In this document: positions 1 to 10,550 of the stretch, one piece after another
Layout of the letters: each line of letters opens with the position of its first letter
Numbering within the stretch: position 1 is the stretch's first letter
Source of the DNA: Zanthoxylum bungeanum
Lineage: Eukaryota; Streptophyta; Magnoliopsida; Sapindales; Rutaceae
DNA: 64,000 nucleotides
Direction: 5' to 3'
Assembly (NCBI GenBank): GCA_019454045.1
Contig: SKCR01031860.1
Span: 62,001-126,000, forward strand
Translations under genes and position numbers: made by a program
Notes under the pieces: generated by a model
Databases searched by the model: none
What the model saw: the letters and a program-made list of their open reading frames with translations, nothing else
What the model was told of the DNA's origin: nothing

Positions 1-1188
1 ACAAGTTCACTGTTTTCGTTTGTGCTGCGTTCGTGACCACGTTCGAACGTCAAGCAGATTGCGGGCGTTCGTATAACGTTCGAATCGGTGTTCGAACGGT
101 GTCGGTATTTCTGGTTTTGCTGCTAGCCCTCACAACCAAGCCCAATTAGCCCACCAAAGCCCATAAAACACATCCCAATTAATCAAACACATATTTAACA
201 CATGAGGAATTAAATAAAATCTAAAAATCATATACCAAATTAAAATAAATATCAATTAAAATTATGCCTAATTAAAATCAATCAAAAATATATATACCAA
301 ACTAAACAATTTTATGCCTAATCAAAACCAAATTAAATATTTTAACTTCCCAATTAGCCAAATTTTGTCCCCCAATCAATCTTAGGCTTTCCTTGCATGA
401 CACCAAATCATATCCCCTTTAATGCACAAAACCCTTCCTTGTCAAGCAAGGATTCACCCATCCCCTTTGCCTATAAAAACAAAGTTATTCCAACGTATTT
501 TCTTTGTTTTATCATGTATCAGGTCTGGTCCCGTTCGAACGCGTTCTCAAACGCTACACGAACGCGAACCTTTTGTTTACCGTTCGAACGCGTTTACGAA
601 CACTACACGAACGCGCACACACTTAACTGAGTCATTTTCATCATACTTTATGCATAATTGCCCTATTAGTTATCCCTTTGTATTACGAACCTGATTGCTT
701 CTCTTTATTACGCATGATCGTGCAATTGCCATTTATCTGTATTCCCCACATGTATGAGTACAATGTGCTTATTAAGTTGTATGCTTGCCGTATGTTAATT
801 TACCTTTATGCATGCAAATTCAGACATAGACTATATGCAAATAGGTTGTATACAAACATGAAAAATGTGTTATGTGCAAACTTAAATATGAGCTTTGTAC
901 TTATGCATGCGAACTTAGGAGTAATTATCCTTGGAAATACGTTGCTCAGGCTGTTTGAATTATTGCACAAATCATTTTATTACAAGTGGCATAAGTAAGG
1001 GACCGTTCCGAACCCACAGTTTGAGGTCTTCCATTGCGAGGGGTGATTGTGGCCTTAAATCATTTTCCTGGTTCACACCGGGTGGCGACTCCATTATTCT
1101 CCGGTTTAGTCCCCCGTGGGCTACTCTGTACCCCCAACCGGGCCGCGAGCCTGGAACAGCATGCGTCGCCCAGTTTCTGTGTTCCCAC
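1..1188 (+). mobile_element. 3' part of a Tat-like Ty3/gypsy LTR
   Basis: No gene is visible. The stretch 978-1170 is clearly related to 20028-20220, inside the Tat LTR described below: both have an AAGGGACC block, GCGAGGGGTG, then a GCGGCC/GTGGCC-TAAATCATT block. It ends in ...CCCACA at 1188, immediately before copia coding sequence. The left end lies outside the window. Positions 30-110 and 530-620 carry several TTCGAACG palindromes. The family assignment is inferred from similarity to the second copy, and the end at 1188 from the start of copia RT homology. It could be a solo LTR or the end of a truncated element. Confidence 0.45.
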
Positions 1189-1935
1189 AATGGGTTTACA
1201 AGTGGAAGTGCGGGCTTGACGGTAAGGTTGAAACTTACAAGGCCCGACTAGTAGCAAAAGGTTACACGCAGCGACCTGGCGCCGACTACGATGAAACCTT
1301 TTCACCAGTAGCCATGCTTAAGTCTATTAGGTTTTGCTTTCTATAGTTGCGTAGCATGACTACGAGATTTCGCAAATGGATGTCAAAACGGCTTTTCTAA
1401 ATGGATTTCTTGATGAAGAAATCTATATGGAACAGCCGGAAGGTTTCCGTCCAGCGAAAACTCTTGGTATGGTATGTAAGCTTAAGAAGTCCATTTATGG
1501 ACTTAAACAAGCTTCACGAAGTTGGAATCTTCGATTCGACGATTTATTAGATCGTATGTTTTCTCAAGAATTCAGAAGAATCCTTGTGTGTATCAGAAGG
1601 CCAGTGGGAGCATGGTCGTATTTTTAGTCCTCTATGTTGATGACATCCTAATCATTGGGAATTATATAATAATGTTACAAAGCGTCAAAGCGTATCTCTG
1701 TAATAATTATCCATGAAGGACCTGGGAGAAGCTTCCTATGTTTTAGGGATAAAACTCTATAGAGATAGACAAAGGAAGCTGATGGGTTATCCCAATCACG
1801 TTACATAGATAAGATCTTGGAACGGTATAATTTTGGTAACTGTAAGACATCAAACATTACCGTTCAGACATGTTATTCATCTTTCAAAGAAGATGAGTCC
1901 ACAAACAGACGATGTAATTAGTTAGAATGTCTAAC
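1189..1935 (+). pseudogene. Ty1/copia reverse transcriptase fragment (left of the Athila insertion)
   Basis: Part of a copia pol gene. In different frames it reads [12 protein letters not shown], then MDVKTAFLNGFLDEEIYMEQ PEGF, then SIYGLKQASRSWN, and LYVDDILIIGN (about 1632-1665), which contains the catalytic YVDD motif of copia RT. The blocks appear in normal RT order but need several frame changes, so the gene is dead. It stops at CTAAC (1931-1935), which is the target-site duplication of the Athila-type element; the copia sequence resumes at 8592. The N-terminal part (gag, protease, integrase) is not in the window. The left end is cut by the Tat-like LTR. Confidence 0.88.
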
Positions 1936-3778
1936 TGCGGCGTAAACACACACGTATAACGCAAGCGCACGTATCGTTCAAGTAGTATAAAAAATCGATC
2001 CCACGAGGACTTAATTCCTACTATTGTTATTAATTGTTGAATCTATTTATTTACAAATATCTAATTAAAGGAGAATAGAGAGATTGTTTGTTTGTTTGGT
2101 TGAATGTGGCGTTGCAAAATAAATAAAAATAAAAAGACACAAGAAAATACTAAGGAAAATAAAAGACTAAAGATCTAGGGTTGTGAATCTTTCTAATATC
2201 TATTAAAAGATGAAGTAGTTATATTATAGTTGGGTAAAATATTGAATTATTAATCTGGAACACTAAATTATGTAAAAGCCTCTTCCGAATGATCATTTAC
2301 AAATACCTAGTATAATCCAATTGAACCATATGTCTATGTCAATTAAATTACCTAGATTCATTAAGGTTAAGTTCCAATTAAGACTACCCCCGCCCGACAG
2401 GTATATTCCTATCCTGTAAGGAAATCTATTAAAGGTTTATCTATCCTTAAGGAAGATCGTGGGTTGTTGAGACTAAGGTTTTAAACTTAAAATCCCTATG
2501 TCTAGTTCATTTTAAGTTTACCTAATCAATTTTATTAGTGATCGGTTAATAAAAAGCATTAAGATTATGACTCAACAAATAACTCTTTTAATTACCCCAA
2601 CTATAATCTAACCCTTTTTAAATCCGGTGATATTAGATTTAATCACAACCCTAGATATTTAACTTAGTTACAACACATAACTAAAGCTGATATAAACTTA
2701 AAAGACAAAAAATGAAATTGCAGAAAGTAATTAAAATAAATAAATGAAATGCTAAGGTAAAAGGAAATAACTTCTACTATATACTATTTAGATATCTCCC
2801 ATAAAATAATAATATATTAACTTGTGATATTTTAAACCAACCGTCCAGAATGGCGGTATCCTGATTAAGTCAAATTCAAATATACCAGCCATAAGGCGGA
2901 ACAGAAATATAAACTTAAACCAACCGTCCAGTGTGGCGGTATCCTCATTAAGTCAGGTTAACCAGATTAAATTAAATAACCAACCGTCCGGAATGGCGGT
3001 ATCCTTTATTAATCTGATTTTAAATAGTTTATATATCATATTTTAAGGGAGATTAATCTAAAAAGCAATAGTAAAAGAATTACCTTATTACCTCAGCATG
3101 AAGAGGTTACCCCCTCATGGATGGATAGAATTACTACTACAAAGCGTAAATAAAACTGATAAAAGAAGAAAATAAGAAGAACTCTCTTTTATTTATAAGG
3201 ATTTCAGAGGAAGAGGTACATTTGAAACTAAAAATTCGAAATCTATTTATAGGCAAAAAAATCTAATTTTTATTATTATTTTTCTGATTTTTATTTTTTT
3301 ATTATTTTCTGATTTATTTTTTTTATTATTATTATTTCTTGAATCGCTGAAATTTCGACACGTGGCGTGGTGTGCTAAAAAAGACGGCTCGTTGAATCTT
3401 TGACACGTGGCAGACGCCCAAAATTACCAAAATACCCTTTGCGTCGGGACGTCCAAAATTACCAAAATACCCCTTTTGCCAAATTTCACAGTTTTGCTCC
3501 AAATCACCTCCAGAAAATGTCTTGAAATTTTATTTCGGTGTCGGGACAATTACCAAAATACCCTTTTGTGTCGGGACGTCCAAAATTACCAAAATACCCT
3601 TTTTGCCAAATTTCACCAAATTTCACAGTTTTGCTCCAAATCACCTCCAGAATGTCATGAAACTTTATTTATCTACAAAATAACACAAAAAACACATCAA
3701 AATATTCACAAAACTCAAGAAACTATACAAAATATTAAGTTAAAGAGTGGGAAATAGTGATACATTTATCACTCATCA
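1936..3778 (-). repeat. 3' LTR of Athila-type family C element
   Basis: Matches 6746-8591 almost base for base. On the minus strand it starts TGATGAGTG and ends in the GCGTTATACGTGTG block shared by all Athila LTRs here. It holds three copies of an AACCAACCG...TGGCGGTATCC sub-repeat (about 2834-3003), two ACACGTGGC G-box/ABRE-like sites (3358-3366, 3403-3411) and a roughly 26-bp repeat built on CCAAAATTACCAAAATACCC (3417-3600). That repeat creates false ORFs such as 3407-3757. Confidence 0.93.
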
Positions 3779-3793
3779 CACCCCCAAACCTAA
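3779..3793 (-). other. Polypurine tract next to the 3' LTR
   Basis: On the minus strand this reads TTAGGTTTGGGGGTG, directly abutting the LTR. The same tract sits at the same place in the two other complete Athila elements (38217-38231 plus, 44063-44077 minus). It is the plus-strand priming site for reverse transcription. Confidence 0.85.
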
Positions 3794-5340
3794 CATTTTG
3801 CTAGTCCTCGAGCAAAATAAAATAACATAATAAAATTTAACTAAGCCACTTTCGTAGGGATCACGATTGCATTTAGCATATGCAACAAGCCTTTAAACCC
3901 CTAGGTGTCCCTAGTGGACGAGTTGTAGTCTCGTGAAGGTTTACAGCAATGATACCCACAAACATTTTATAAAAGTAAAAAGTAGTAGTGAAACTAATGC
4001 ACACAAAGCAAAAAGACAAGTGAAAAGAGAATAAAGAAGTTAGTGACTAATCAGGTGAAACTTCTACTCCAAGTTTATTAGTTGTTTTGTTTCATTTTAA
4101 ATTACTGAATAAGTAAATTCTCCGATTATTTTACCATTCTCATATACACAGCCAACAAATATTAAACAACTCATTTTTGCCCACAACAGTCATAAGTGCA
4201 GTTGATAAGAGAGTAATATTTTTGTCCTAAAGTTTTATCAGAATTCACATCTTTTTAGTAATGGAATAAATTTTCTGATTTTTCTGATTTTTTCTTTGAT
4301 TTTTTTTTCTATTTTTTATTTATATACAATATCTTCCATCTATGTAGCGAGCTTTAGGTCGGTGACTCCCAAACCAGTTGGCTTTAGGGCATCAGGTGTT
4401 AAGACACCCCTAAGGACTTAATTACTCAGACTTCAGATATATATATATATATATTTATTTTCATCATCTTTTTGATCCATGTAGCGAGCTTTGGGCCAAT
4501 GACTCCCAAACCAGTTGGTTTTAGGGCACTAGGTATTAAAATACCCTTACAGACTTAATAACTCGGATCTCAGATGTTTTTTTTTTTTTTTTTTTTTTAT
4601 TCCATCACTATTTTTTTAGATGTTTCCTCCAAATGAACTAGAGTACTGGATATTACAAACTTTTCAATTTTAGCTTATGTCTGTATGTTACCATGTATGT
4701 TGATAATATCTGCTAACTAAGTATATGAAGATTCATTTTAGTCAGTTTTATGGAGAATTTACAGATTTAATAATTCAAAAGTGAATAAACAAAAATTAAC
4801 TTGTTTTGAATTAGGTTTGAAATACGTCTCAGGAGTGGAAATTCCTTACACAGCTATTTCTTACCAATTTCATCTTTTTAGTCAACATAACAACCACATA
4901 TTTCTACTAGTCATAAAACTATAATTTACATGTTTTTTTTTTTAAAAAGTTTAATCAAAGGCTCAGTTTATGGTGTGTGACTAACTGTCGAATGGACTTC
5001 CCGTTGTAGATTCCCCAGAGGGAAGGTGGAGCGAGGCTCACTTAAGTACCCTAGCCCCTTAGGCTCTTATCGCTTGTTGTCAGGAATAAACAACGAGTCC
5101 TCCAAACTAGTCTGTCACAACACGCTACAAGTGAATGATTATCTAGGTGCCTCCACAGCTTTTCCTTATAAAAAGGTAGTGAGTGAAGGAAGACACCAAA
5201 CCATCACCTAGCTTTAAATATGCCCTTTGTTTTTATTAATTTTTTAATTTTTTTTGTATTTTTCGAAAAAATTTTGAACTAAAACACAAAAACTAAAAAT
5301 CAAGATAAATGGAGATTAAGAAGATAATACCTGGTTAAAT
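3794..5340 (-). other. Athila 3' untranslated region with duplicated module
   Basis: Non-coding. It parallels 36960-38216 of the LOG-carrying element. Two copies of a roughly 100-bp module (4342-4439 and 4474-4577 on the plus strand) contain AAACCAGTTGG and, on the minus strand, a GGTGTcttaACACC stem-loop. A T tract (4578-4598) is part of the same UTR. 4940-5215 shows no reliable coding capacity. The inner edge is GGGTTGCCTCCCAGCTAGCG (5341-5360), the conserved post-pol motif also seen inverted at 35341-35362. Confidence 0.7.
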
Positions 5341-5506
5341 GGGTTGCCTCCCAGCTAGCGCTAAATTTTTCGTCTTCAGCCAGACGTGACTGAAATCATC
5401 TGTTAGGCGGTTTCAGCGTCGTTTTGGATGTCCGATCAAAGACAATCCCGTGAGCGTTGCTTTTGAAGGGTCTCTTCCAACGGTAAAGTGGCAAAAAGAT
5501 TTTGTC

Positions 5507-6412
5507 TCATTCAGTGCTCGTGCCACCTTTTTGCTCCTTGTTGCTCCAGTGGTCCTGCAAAGAAAGAAAGAAAATCAGGAGGTCTCGTATGGTGCTTGAC
5601 TTGGAATGGAAGTTCCATTCTGTCAAGCTTCTGGTTGATATCTTTATATTGTACTCCCCAAAACAGCGATGTTTTTCCTGAATGCTCTGGATCTTTAATA
5701 AAGTCAGACATTTGCTCCTCCATTTGCTCTGTTCTTGCTCCACCTTTTCTTCACAGATGAGTTTGAAAATTTCTGCATTCAGCTCTTCATCTGTCATCTG
5801 TGAAATACATGTTTCAAAATTTTCAACCTGAGGAGAAATGTTAGTTTTTAGGTCTTCATCCTCTGATCTGGTTGAAATGATTGGCTCAGGTAGATCTTCA
5901 TCAAACATTTGTGCAATGGAATCTCCAAGATCTTCATTTTGAGAATACAGAATTTCATCCTCAATTTTTGATGCAGTTGGCACAAACAGCTCAGTTTCAT
6001 CCTCGTCAGAATCTGAAAAATAGAAATCAAATCGAGACTTTGTCGGTTCGGGTTCCTGAACTGATACCTCTGGTTCTTGATTCTCCTCAGCCTCCTCTTT
6101 TGCTAAAGTGTCATCGTGAAATGTTTGGTACTCTGAGGCTTCATCTGAAAATGATTCTTGAGGTATATAGCTCTGGTTTTCTATTAATTGTCTGATCTGA
6201 TCTGTCATTCTCTGTATGGATCCTGCGTTACTCTGAATTTGTGCATCAAATCGAACTGCTTGTTCTTTGAACATGTGAATCAATTGATCTTCCTCAGATG
6301 GTTCTGGTTCTTGATAAGAATCAAGGAAGATGGTGGATAAGATGGAAAATGTGATGATTCTTCGTACCTTGGTTGATTCCAAAAATTCTGCCACTCTGAA
6401 AGGTAAATACAT
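5507..6412 (-). CDS. Acidic gag-derived ORF of the family C element
   Basis: An open frame of 301 codons. Its first ~30 residues are probably an out-of-frame read of the zinc-knuckle region. From about residue 37 it has EEDQLIHMFKEQAVRFDAQI, a heptad-like stretch resembling the post-knuckle gag segment of the other Athila copies (33779 onward; the region before 46080 minus), followed by a very Glu/Asp-rich region (FSDSDEDETE near residue 130). No catalytic domain is visible. Length and composition differ from standard Athila gag-pro, so it is either a decayed gag C-terminus or a family-specific ORF. Function is unknown; a structural gag role is only inferred. Confidence 0.5.
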   Translation of the reverse strand: MYLPFRVAEFLESTKVRRIITFSILSTIFLDSYQEPEPSEEDQLIHMFKEQAVRFDAQIQSNAGSIQRMTDQIRQLIENQSYIPQESFSDEASEYQTFHDDTLAKEEAEENQEPEVSVQEPEPTKSRFDFYFSDSDEDETELFVPTASKIEDEILYSQNEDLGDSIAQMFDEDLPEPIISTRSEDEDLKTNISPQVENFETCISQMTDEELNAEIFKLICEEKVEQEQSKWRSKCLTLLKIQSIQEKHRCFGEYNIKISTRSLTEWNFHSKSSTIRDLLIFFLSLQDHWSNKEQKGGTSTE

Positions 6413-6620
6413 TGATCGCTCGGGTGGTTACCATCACAAATTACACATCTCCCATTTCATTCTGTTGAGCAAATGTAGTATTGCTTGATTCTGGCATCCA
6501 GTGATAATCGTTGGGCTGAACAACAGGCCTCAGAAAACTGGACTGTTGCTCCCAGATTTGGGGTGTATCTTCTTGTAAAGCTTCGTAATCTTTCAATCTC
6601 CCAGTATGTTCCATTTTTAA
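6413..6620 (-). pseudogene. gag zinc-knuckle region, frameshifted
   Basis: On the minus strand, starting at the ATG near 6616, the frame reads MEHTGRLKDYEALQ and continues to CVICDGNHPSDQC (6411-6449), a CX2CX3HX4C zinc knuckle typical of gag nucleocapsid regions. A stop and a frame change separate it from the downstream acidic ORF. The zinc knuckle is the best evidence that this interior derives from gag. Confidence 0.55.
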
Positions 6621-6721
6621 TCACCTGAAAACAAAAGAAATAAAAATTACAAAATAAAAGAAAGAAAATTAGATATAAGTAAATTTGATAGTTTCAAAAT
6701 TAACAACTCAAGAAAAATAAG

Positions 6722-6739
6722 TCCCCGGCAACGGCGCCA
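6722..6739 (-). other. Primer binding site (tRNA-Asp type)
   Basis: Reads TGGCGCCGTTGCCGGGGA on the minus strand, 6 bases inside the 5' LTR. This is the characteristic primer site of plant Athila elements, complementary to the 3' end of tRNA-Asp. Identical sites occur at 32511-32528 (plus) and 47334-47351 (minus). Confidence 0.92.
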
Positions 6740-6745
6740 AAAACT

Positions 6746-8591
6746 TGACCGGCGTAAACACACACGTATAACGCAAGCGCACGTATCGTTCAAGTAGTAA
6801 AAATATCGATCCCACGAGGACTTAATTCCTACTATTGTTATTAATTGTTGAACTATTTATTTACAAATATCTAATTAAATGGAGAATAGAGAGATTGTTT
6901 GTTTGTTTGGTTGAATGTGGCGTTGCAAAATAAATAAAAATAAAAAGACACAAGAAAATACTAAGGAAAATAAAAGACTTAAAGATCTAGGGTTGTGAAT
7001 CTTTCTAATATCTATTAAAAGATGAAGTAGTTATATATATAGTTGGGTAAAATATTGAATTATTAATCTGGAACACTAAATTATGTAAAAGCCTCTTCCG
7101 AATGATCATTTACAAATACTAGTATACCAATAATCCAATTATATGTATTTATAATTCAATTCAAATTACCTAAGATTTAAGTTAAGTTCCAATTAAGACT
7201 ACCCCCGCCCGCGCCCGACAGGTATATTCCTATCCTGTAAGGAAATCTATTAAAGGTTTATCTATCCTTAAGGAAGATCGTGGGTTGTTGAGACTAAGGT
7301 TTTAAACTTAAAATCCCTATGTCTAGTTCATTTTAAGTTTACCTAATCAATTTTATTAGTGATCGGTTAATAAAAAGCATTAAGATTATGACTCAACAAA
7401 TAACTCTTTTAATTACCCCAACTATAATCTAACCCTTTTTAAATCCGGTGATATTAGATTTAATCACAACCCTAGATATTTAACTTAGTTACAACACATA
7501 ACTAAAGCTGATATAAACTTAAAAGACAAAAAATGAAATTGCAGAAAGTAATTAAAATAAATAAATGAAATGCTAAGGTAAAAGGAAATAACTTCTACTA
7601 TATACTATTTAGATATCTCCCATAAAATAATAATATATTAACTTGTGATATTTTAAACCAACCGTCCAGAATGGCGGTATCCTGATTAAGTCAAATTCAA
7701 ATATACCAGCCATAAGGCGGAACAGAAATATAAACTTAAACCAACCGTCCAGTGTGGCGGTATCCTCATTAAGTCAGGTTAACCAGATTAAATTAAATAA
7801 CCAACCGTCCGGAATGGCGGTATCCTTTATTAATCTGATTTTAAATAGTTTATATATCATATTTTAAGGGAGATTAATCTAAAAAGCAATAGTAAAAGAA
7901 TTACCTTATTACCTCAGCATGAAGAGGTTACCCCCTCATGGATGGATAGAATTACTACTACAAAGCGTAAATAAAACTGAATAAAAGAAGAAAATAAGAA
8001 GAACTCTATTTTATTTATAAGGATTTCAGAGGAGAGGTACATTTGAAACTAAAAATTCGAAATCTATTTATAGGCAAAAAAATCTAATTTTTTTATTATT
8101 ATTTTGATTTTGAATTTTTATTATTTTCTGATTTTTATTTTTTTTATTTATTTTTTCTTGAATCGCTGAAATTTCGACACGTGGCGTGGTGTGCTAAAAA
8201 AGACGGCTCGTTGAATCTTTGACACGTGGCAGACGCCCAAAATTACCAAAATACCCTTTGCGTCGGGACGTCCAAAATTACCAAAATACCCCTTTTGCCA
8301 AATTTCACAGTTTTGCTCCAAATCACCTCCAGAATGTCTTGAAATTTTGTTTCGGTGTCGGGACAATTACCAAAATACCCTTTTGTGTCGGGACGTCCAA
8401 AATTACCAAAATACCCTTTTTGCCAAATTTCACCAAATTTCACAGTTTTGCTCTAAATCACCTCCAGAATGTCATGAAACTTTATTTATCTACAAAATAA
8501 CACAAAACACATCAAAATATTCACAAAACTCAAGAAACTATACAAAATATTAAGTTAATGAGTGGGAAATAGTGATACATATCACTCATCA
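6746..8591 (-). repeat. 5' LTR of Athila-type family C element
   Basis: Partner of 1936-3778. Minus-strand start TGATGAGTGATATGTATC, end CCGGTCA. G-box-like ACACGTGGC sites at 8177-8185 and 8222-8230 fall roughly 360-410 bp inside the 5' end, where a U3 promoter would be expected. Few differences from the other LTR are visible, implying a fairly recent insertion. Confidence 0.93.
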
Positions 8592-8596
8592 CTAAC

Positions 8597-9280
8597 CAAC
8601 CTTATGCTCGGGTTTGGGTAGCATTAATATATGCCATGTTATGTACAAGCCTGATATCCTTTTTGCTGTTAGCATAAACTAGTAGATATCAATCCAAATC
8701 CAGGTAATGACCATTGGATGCCATTAAACATATCATGATGTATCTTAAAGGTACTAAGGATAAGTTGAAAATTTATGGAGGAAATGAACTACAAGTTAAC
8801 GGGTATACGGATTCCGACTTCCAATCGGATCCCGATGATAGAAAGTCTTCATCCGGATTCATCTTTACCCTTAACGGAGGTGTAGTTTGCTGGAAAAGTT
8901 CCAAATATGGGTCAACAACAGATTCCACCACAGAGGTGGAATACATTGCAGCTTCTGAAGCTGCAAATGAGGCTGTTTGGATTAGGAACTTTATCACAGA
9001 ATTGGGAGTTGTCCCAAGTATCGAGAATGTGATTCCGTTATACTGTGATAATACTGGAGCCATTGAACAAGTAAAGGAACCGTGGGCGCATCAGAAGTCG
9101 AAGCATGTGGAACTGAAGTACCACATCATTCGAGAGATTGTGTCGCGATGTGATATTGTCGTGTGCAAGGTACTGAGTGAAGATAATGTAGCAGACCCGC
9201 TGACGAAGGCCATACCTCCGAAGTTGTTTGATAAACACGTGGAGTCGATGGGTATTAGGTACAATCGATATTGGTACTAG
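8597..9280 (+). pseudogene. Ty1/copia RT tail and RNase H
   Basis: Continuation of the copia pol gene after the Athila insertion. 8597-8713 carries the degraded end of RT (ALIYAMLCTS, then SRYQSNPGNDHW in another frame). 8714-9280 is a 188-codon open frame with the copia RNase H domain: YTDSDFQSDPDDRKSSSGF, CWKSSKYGSTTDSTTEVEYI, the LYCDNTGAI block, HVELKYHIIRE and DPLTKAIPPKLF. The RNase H acidic residues are in place. The open frame is long only because this end is less damaged; with RT broken upstream it cannot make a full polyprotein. Confidence 0.9.
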
Positions 9281-9296
9281 AGCAAGTGGGAGTTTT
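9280..9296 (+). other. Polypurine tract of the first copia element
   Basis: GAGCAAGTGGGAGTTTTT lies between the RNase H stop codon and the LTR start TGTTGGGG. The second copia element has AAGTAAGTGGGAGTTT at 29416-29430, so this is the shared plus-strand primer of the family. Confidence 0.75.
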
Positions 9297-10138
9297 TGTT
9301 GGGGTTGGTGCTCAGAGCGCCAATTCCCGTTTGTATTCTTTGAAAATACTTTTATAAAACGTTTTATTATGAATAATACAAGCATTTTCTATAATATAAT
9401 ATATCTTTTAATATGGTAAAGACGTATTTGACCTTAGAATGATTAGTCATGATACTGTTGCAAAAGCGTCGCAATTGACATTGAGTTGTATCATGACGTT
9501 GTCATTCTTGGACTATTCCTGGTCAAGGTTTACACTACTTGGTCAGTAAAGTAAACCCGTTGAGACCGGTACATTTCGTATAATGAAATATTAGATTCCA
9601 ATGGTTTCTCAATGAACCATGAGTCTTGGAGACTCGTATAGATGTGTAGGTGTTTATAGCGGATAAACACTGAATGACTCACCGAAGATTCTTAATGGAT
9701 GGTACACCAACGTCAATAAGAATCTTCTCGGGTTGAGTAGCATTTGTGATTCTTTGACTTGAGATACCAATGTGGGCACATGAGATATCTTCCACACTTA
9801 GATGGCAGTCACGTCTTCGATCTATTTAGATCAGACATCCGCATGTTCGTTGGGTGTGGATAGATCCTCAGGGTGTCCTGTGTGTGTCGAGATAGGATCC
9901 GTCAGTTTTGTGTACAGAGCATAGGTACTCCATTTATGATTAGCAATCAGATAAAAACCATGGGCCCGTGATACACTTTAGAAATCAGTTCTAAGTGTTC
10001 TCTTTTAGAGATTGCTAATAGAGACGTCGACGAGATTGTCCCTATAGAGATTTGACGTTTACATCTATATATCTAGGATATATCCGGATACCTGTGACGA
10101 AGGAATTATATATATGCCATGATCTCAACCTGTATGAT
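9297..10138 (+). repeat. 3' LTR of the first copia element, truncated
   Basis: Starts TGTTGGGGTTGGTGCTCAG right after the polypurine tract. It resembles the LTR fragment at 58100-58689 along its length, including GGTAAAGACGT and ATGAACCATGAGTCT, and more distantly the LTR at 22532. The expected length from the related element is over 2 kb, so about 840 bp remain before the sequence switches to an inverted copy at 10139. Confidence 0.8.
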
Positions 10139-10550
10139 TCAGCGAGTTTATCCGCTATAAACACCTACACGTCTATACGAGTCTCCAAGACTCATGGTTC
10201 AAAGAGAAACCATTGGAATCATATATTCCAGTATACGACATGTACCGGTCTCAACGGGTTTACTTTACTGACCAAGTAGTGTAAACCTTGACCAGGAAAT
10301 GTCTGAGAATGACAACGTCATGATATAACTCAATGTCAGTTGAGACGCTTTTGCAACTGTATCATCCTAAGGTCTATTACGTCTTTACCATATAAGAAGA
10401 TATATTATATTATAGAAACTGCTCATTTAATTCATAATAAAACGTTTACAATAGTATTTACAAGGAAATACAACGGGGAATTGGCGCTCTGAGCACCAAC
10501 CCCAATAAAATATCTCACTTGCTCTAGTGCCAATATCGATTCTATTTAGA
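10139..10550 (-). repeat. Inverted copy of the copia 3' end (LTR start and pol tail)
   Basis: This is the reverse complement of about 9250-9672: TTTATCCGCTATAAACACC here mirrors GGTGTTTATAGCGGATAAA at 9649-9667, and GGCGCTCTGAGCACCAACC mirrors the LTR start. It runs past the LTR start into the last codons of pol (GCTCTAGTGCCAATATCGAT). With 9250-9672 it forms a roughly 420-bp inverted repeat around a ~465-bp spacer. Confidence 0.85.

Larger units (their letters stand above)
1936..8591 (-). mobile_element. Complete non-autonomous Athila-type element (family C)
   Basis: A 6.66 kb LTR retrotransposon on the minus strand with near-identical LTRs (1936-3778 and 6746-8591), a tRNA-Asp-type primer site, a polypurine tract and a 5-bp duplication CTAAC on both sides (1931-1935, 8592-8596). 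The left LTR terminus reads TGCGGCG where the right one reads TGACCGGCG, a small terminal deletion. The 2.97 kb interior has only a degraded gag/zinc-knuckle region and an acidic ORF. No protease, RT or integrase is visible, so it must have been moved in trans. It is inserted in copia RT/RNase H sequence. Confidence 0.93.

Noticed and set aside
3407..3757. 116-codon frame in the family C LTR (also 8219-8553)
   Set aside because: Translation of CCAAAATTACCAAAATACCC repeats inside an LTR.
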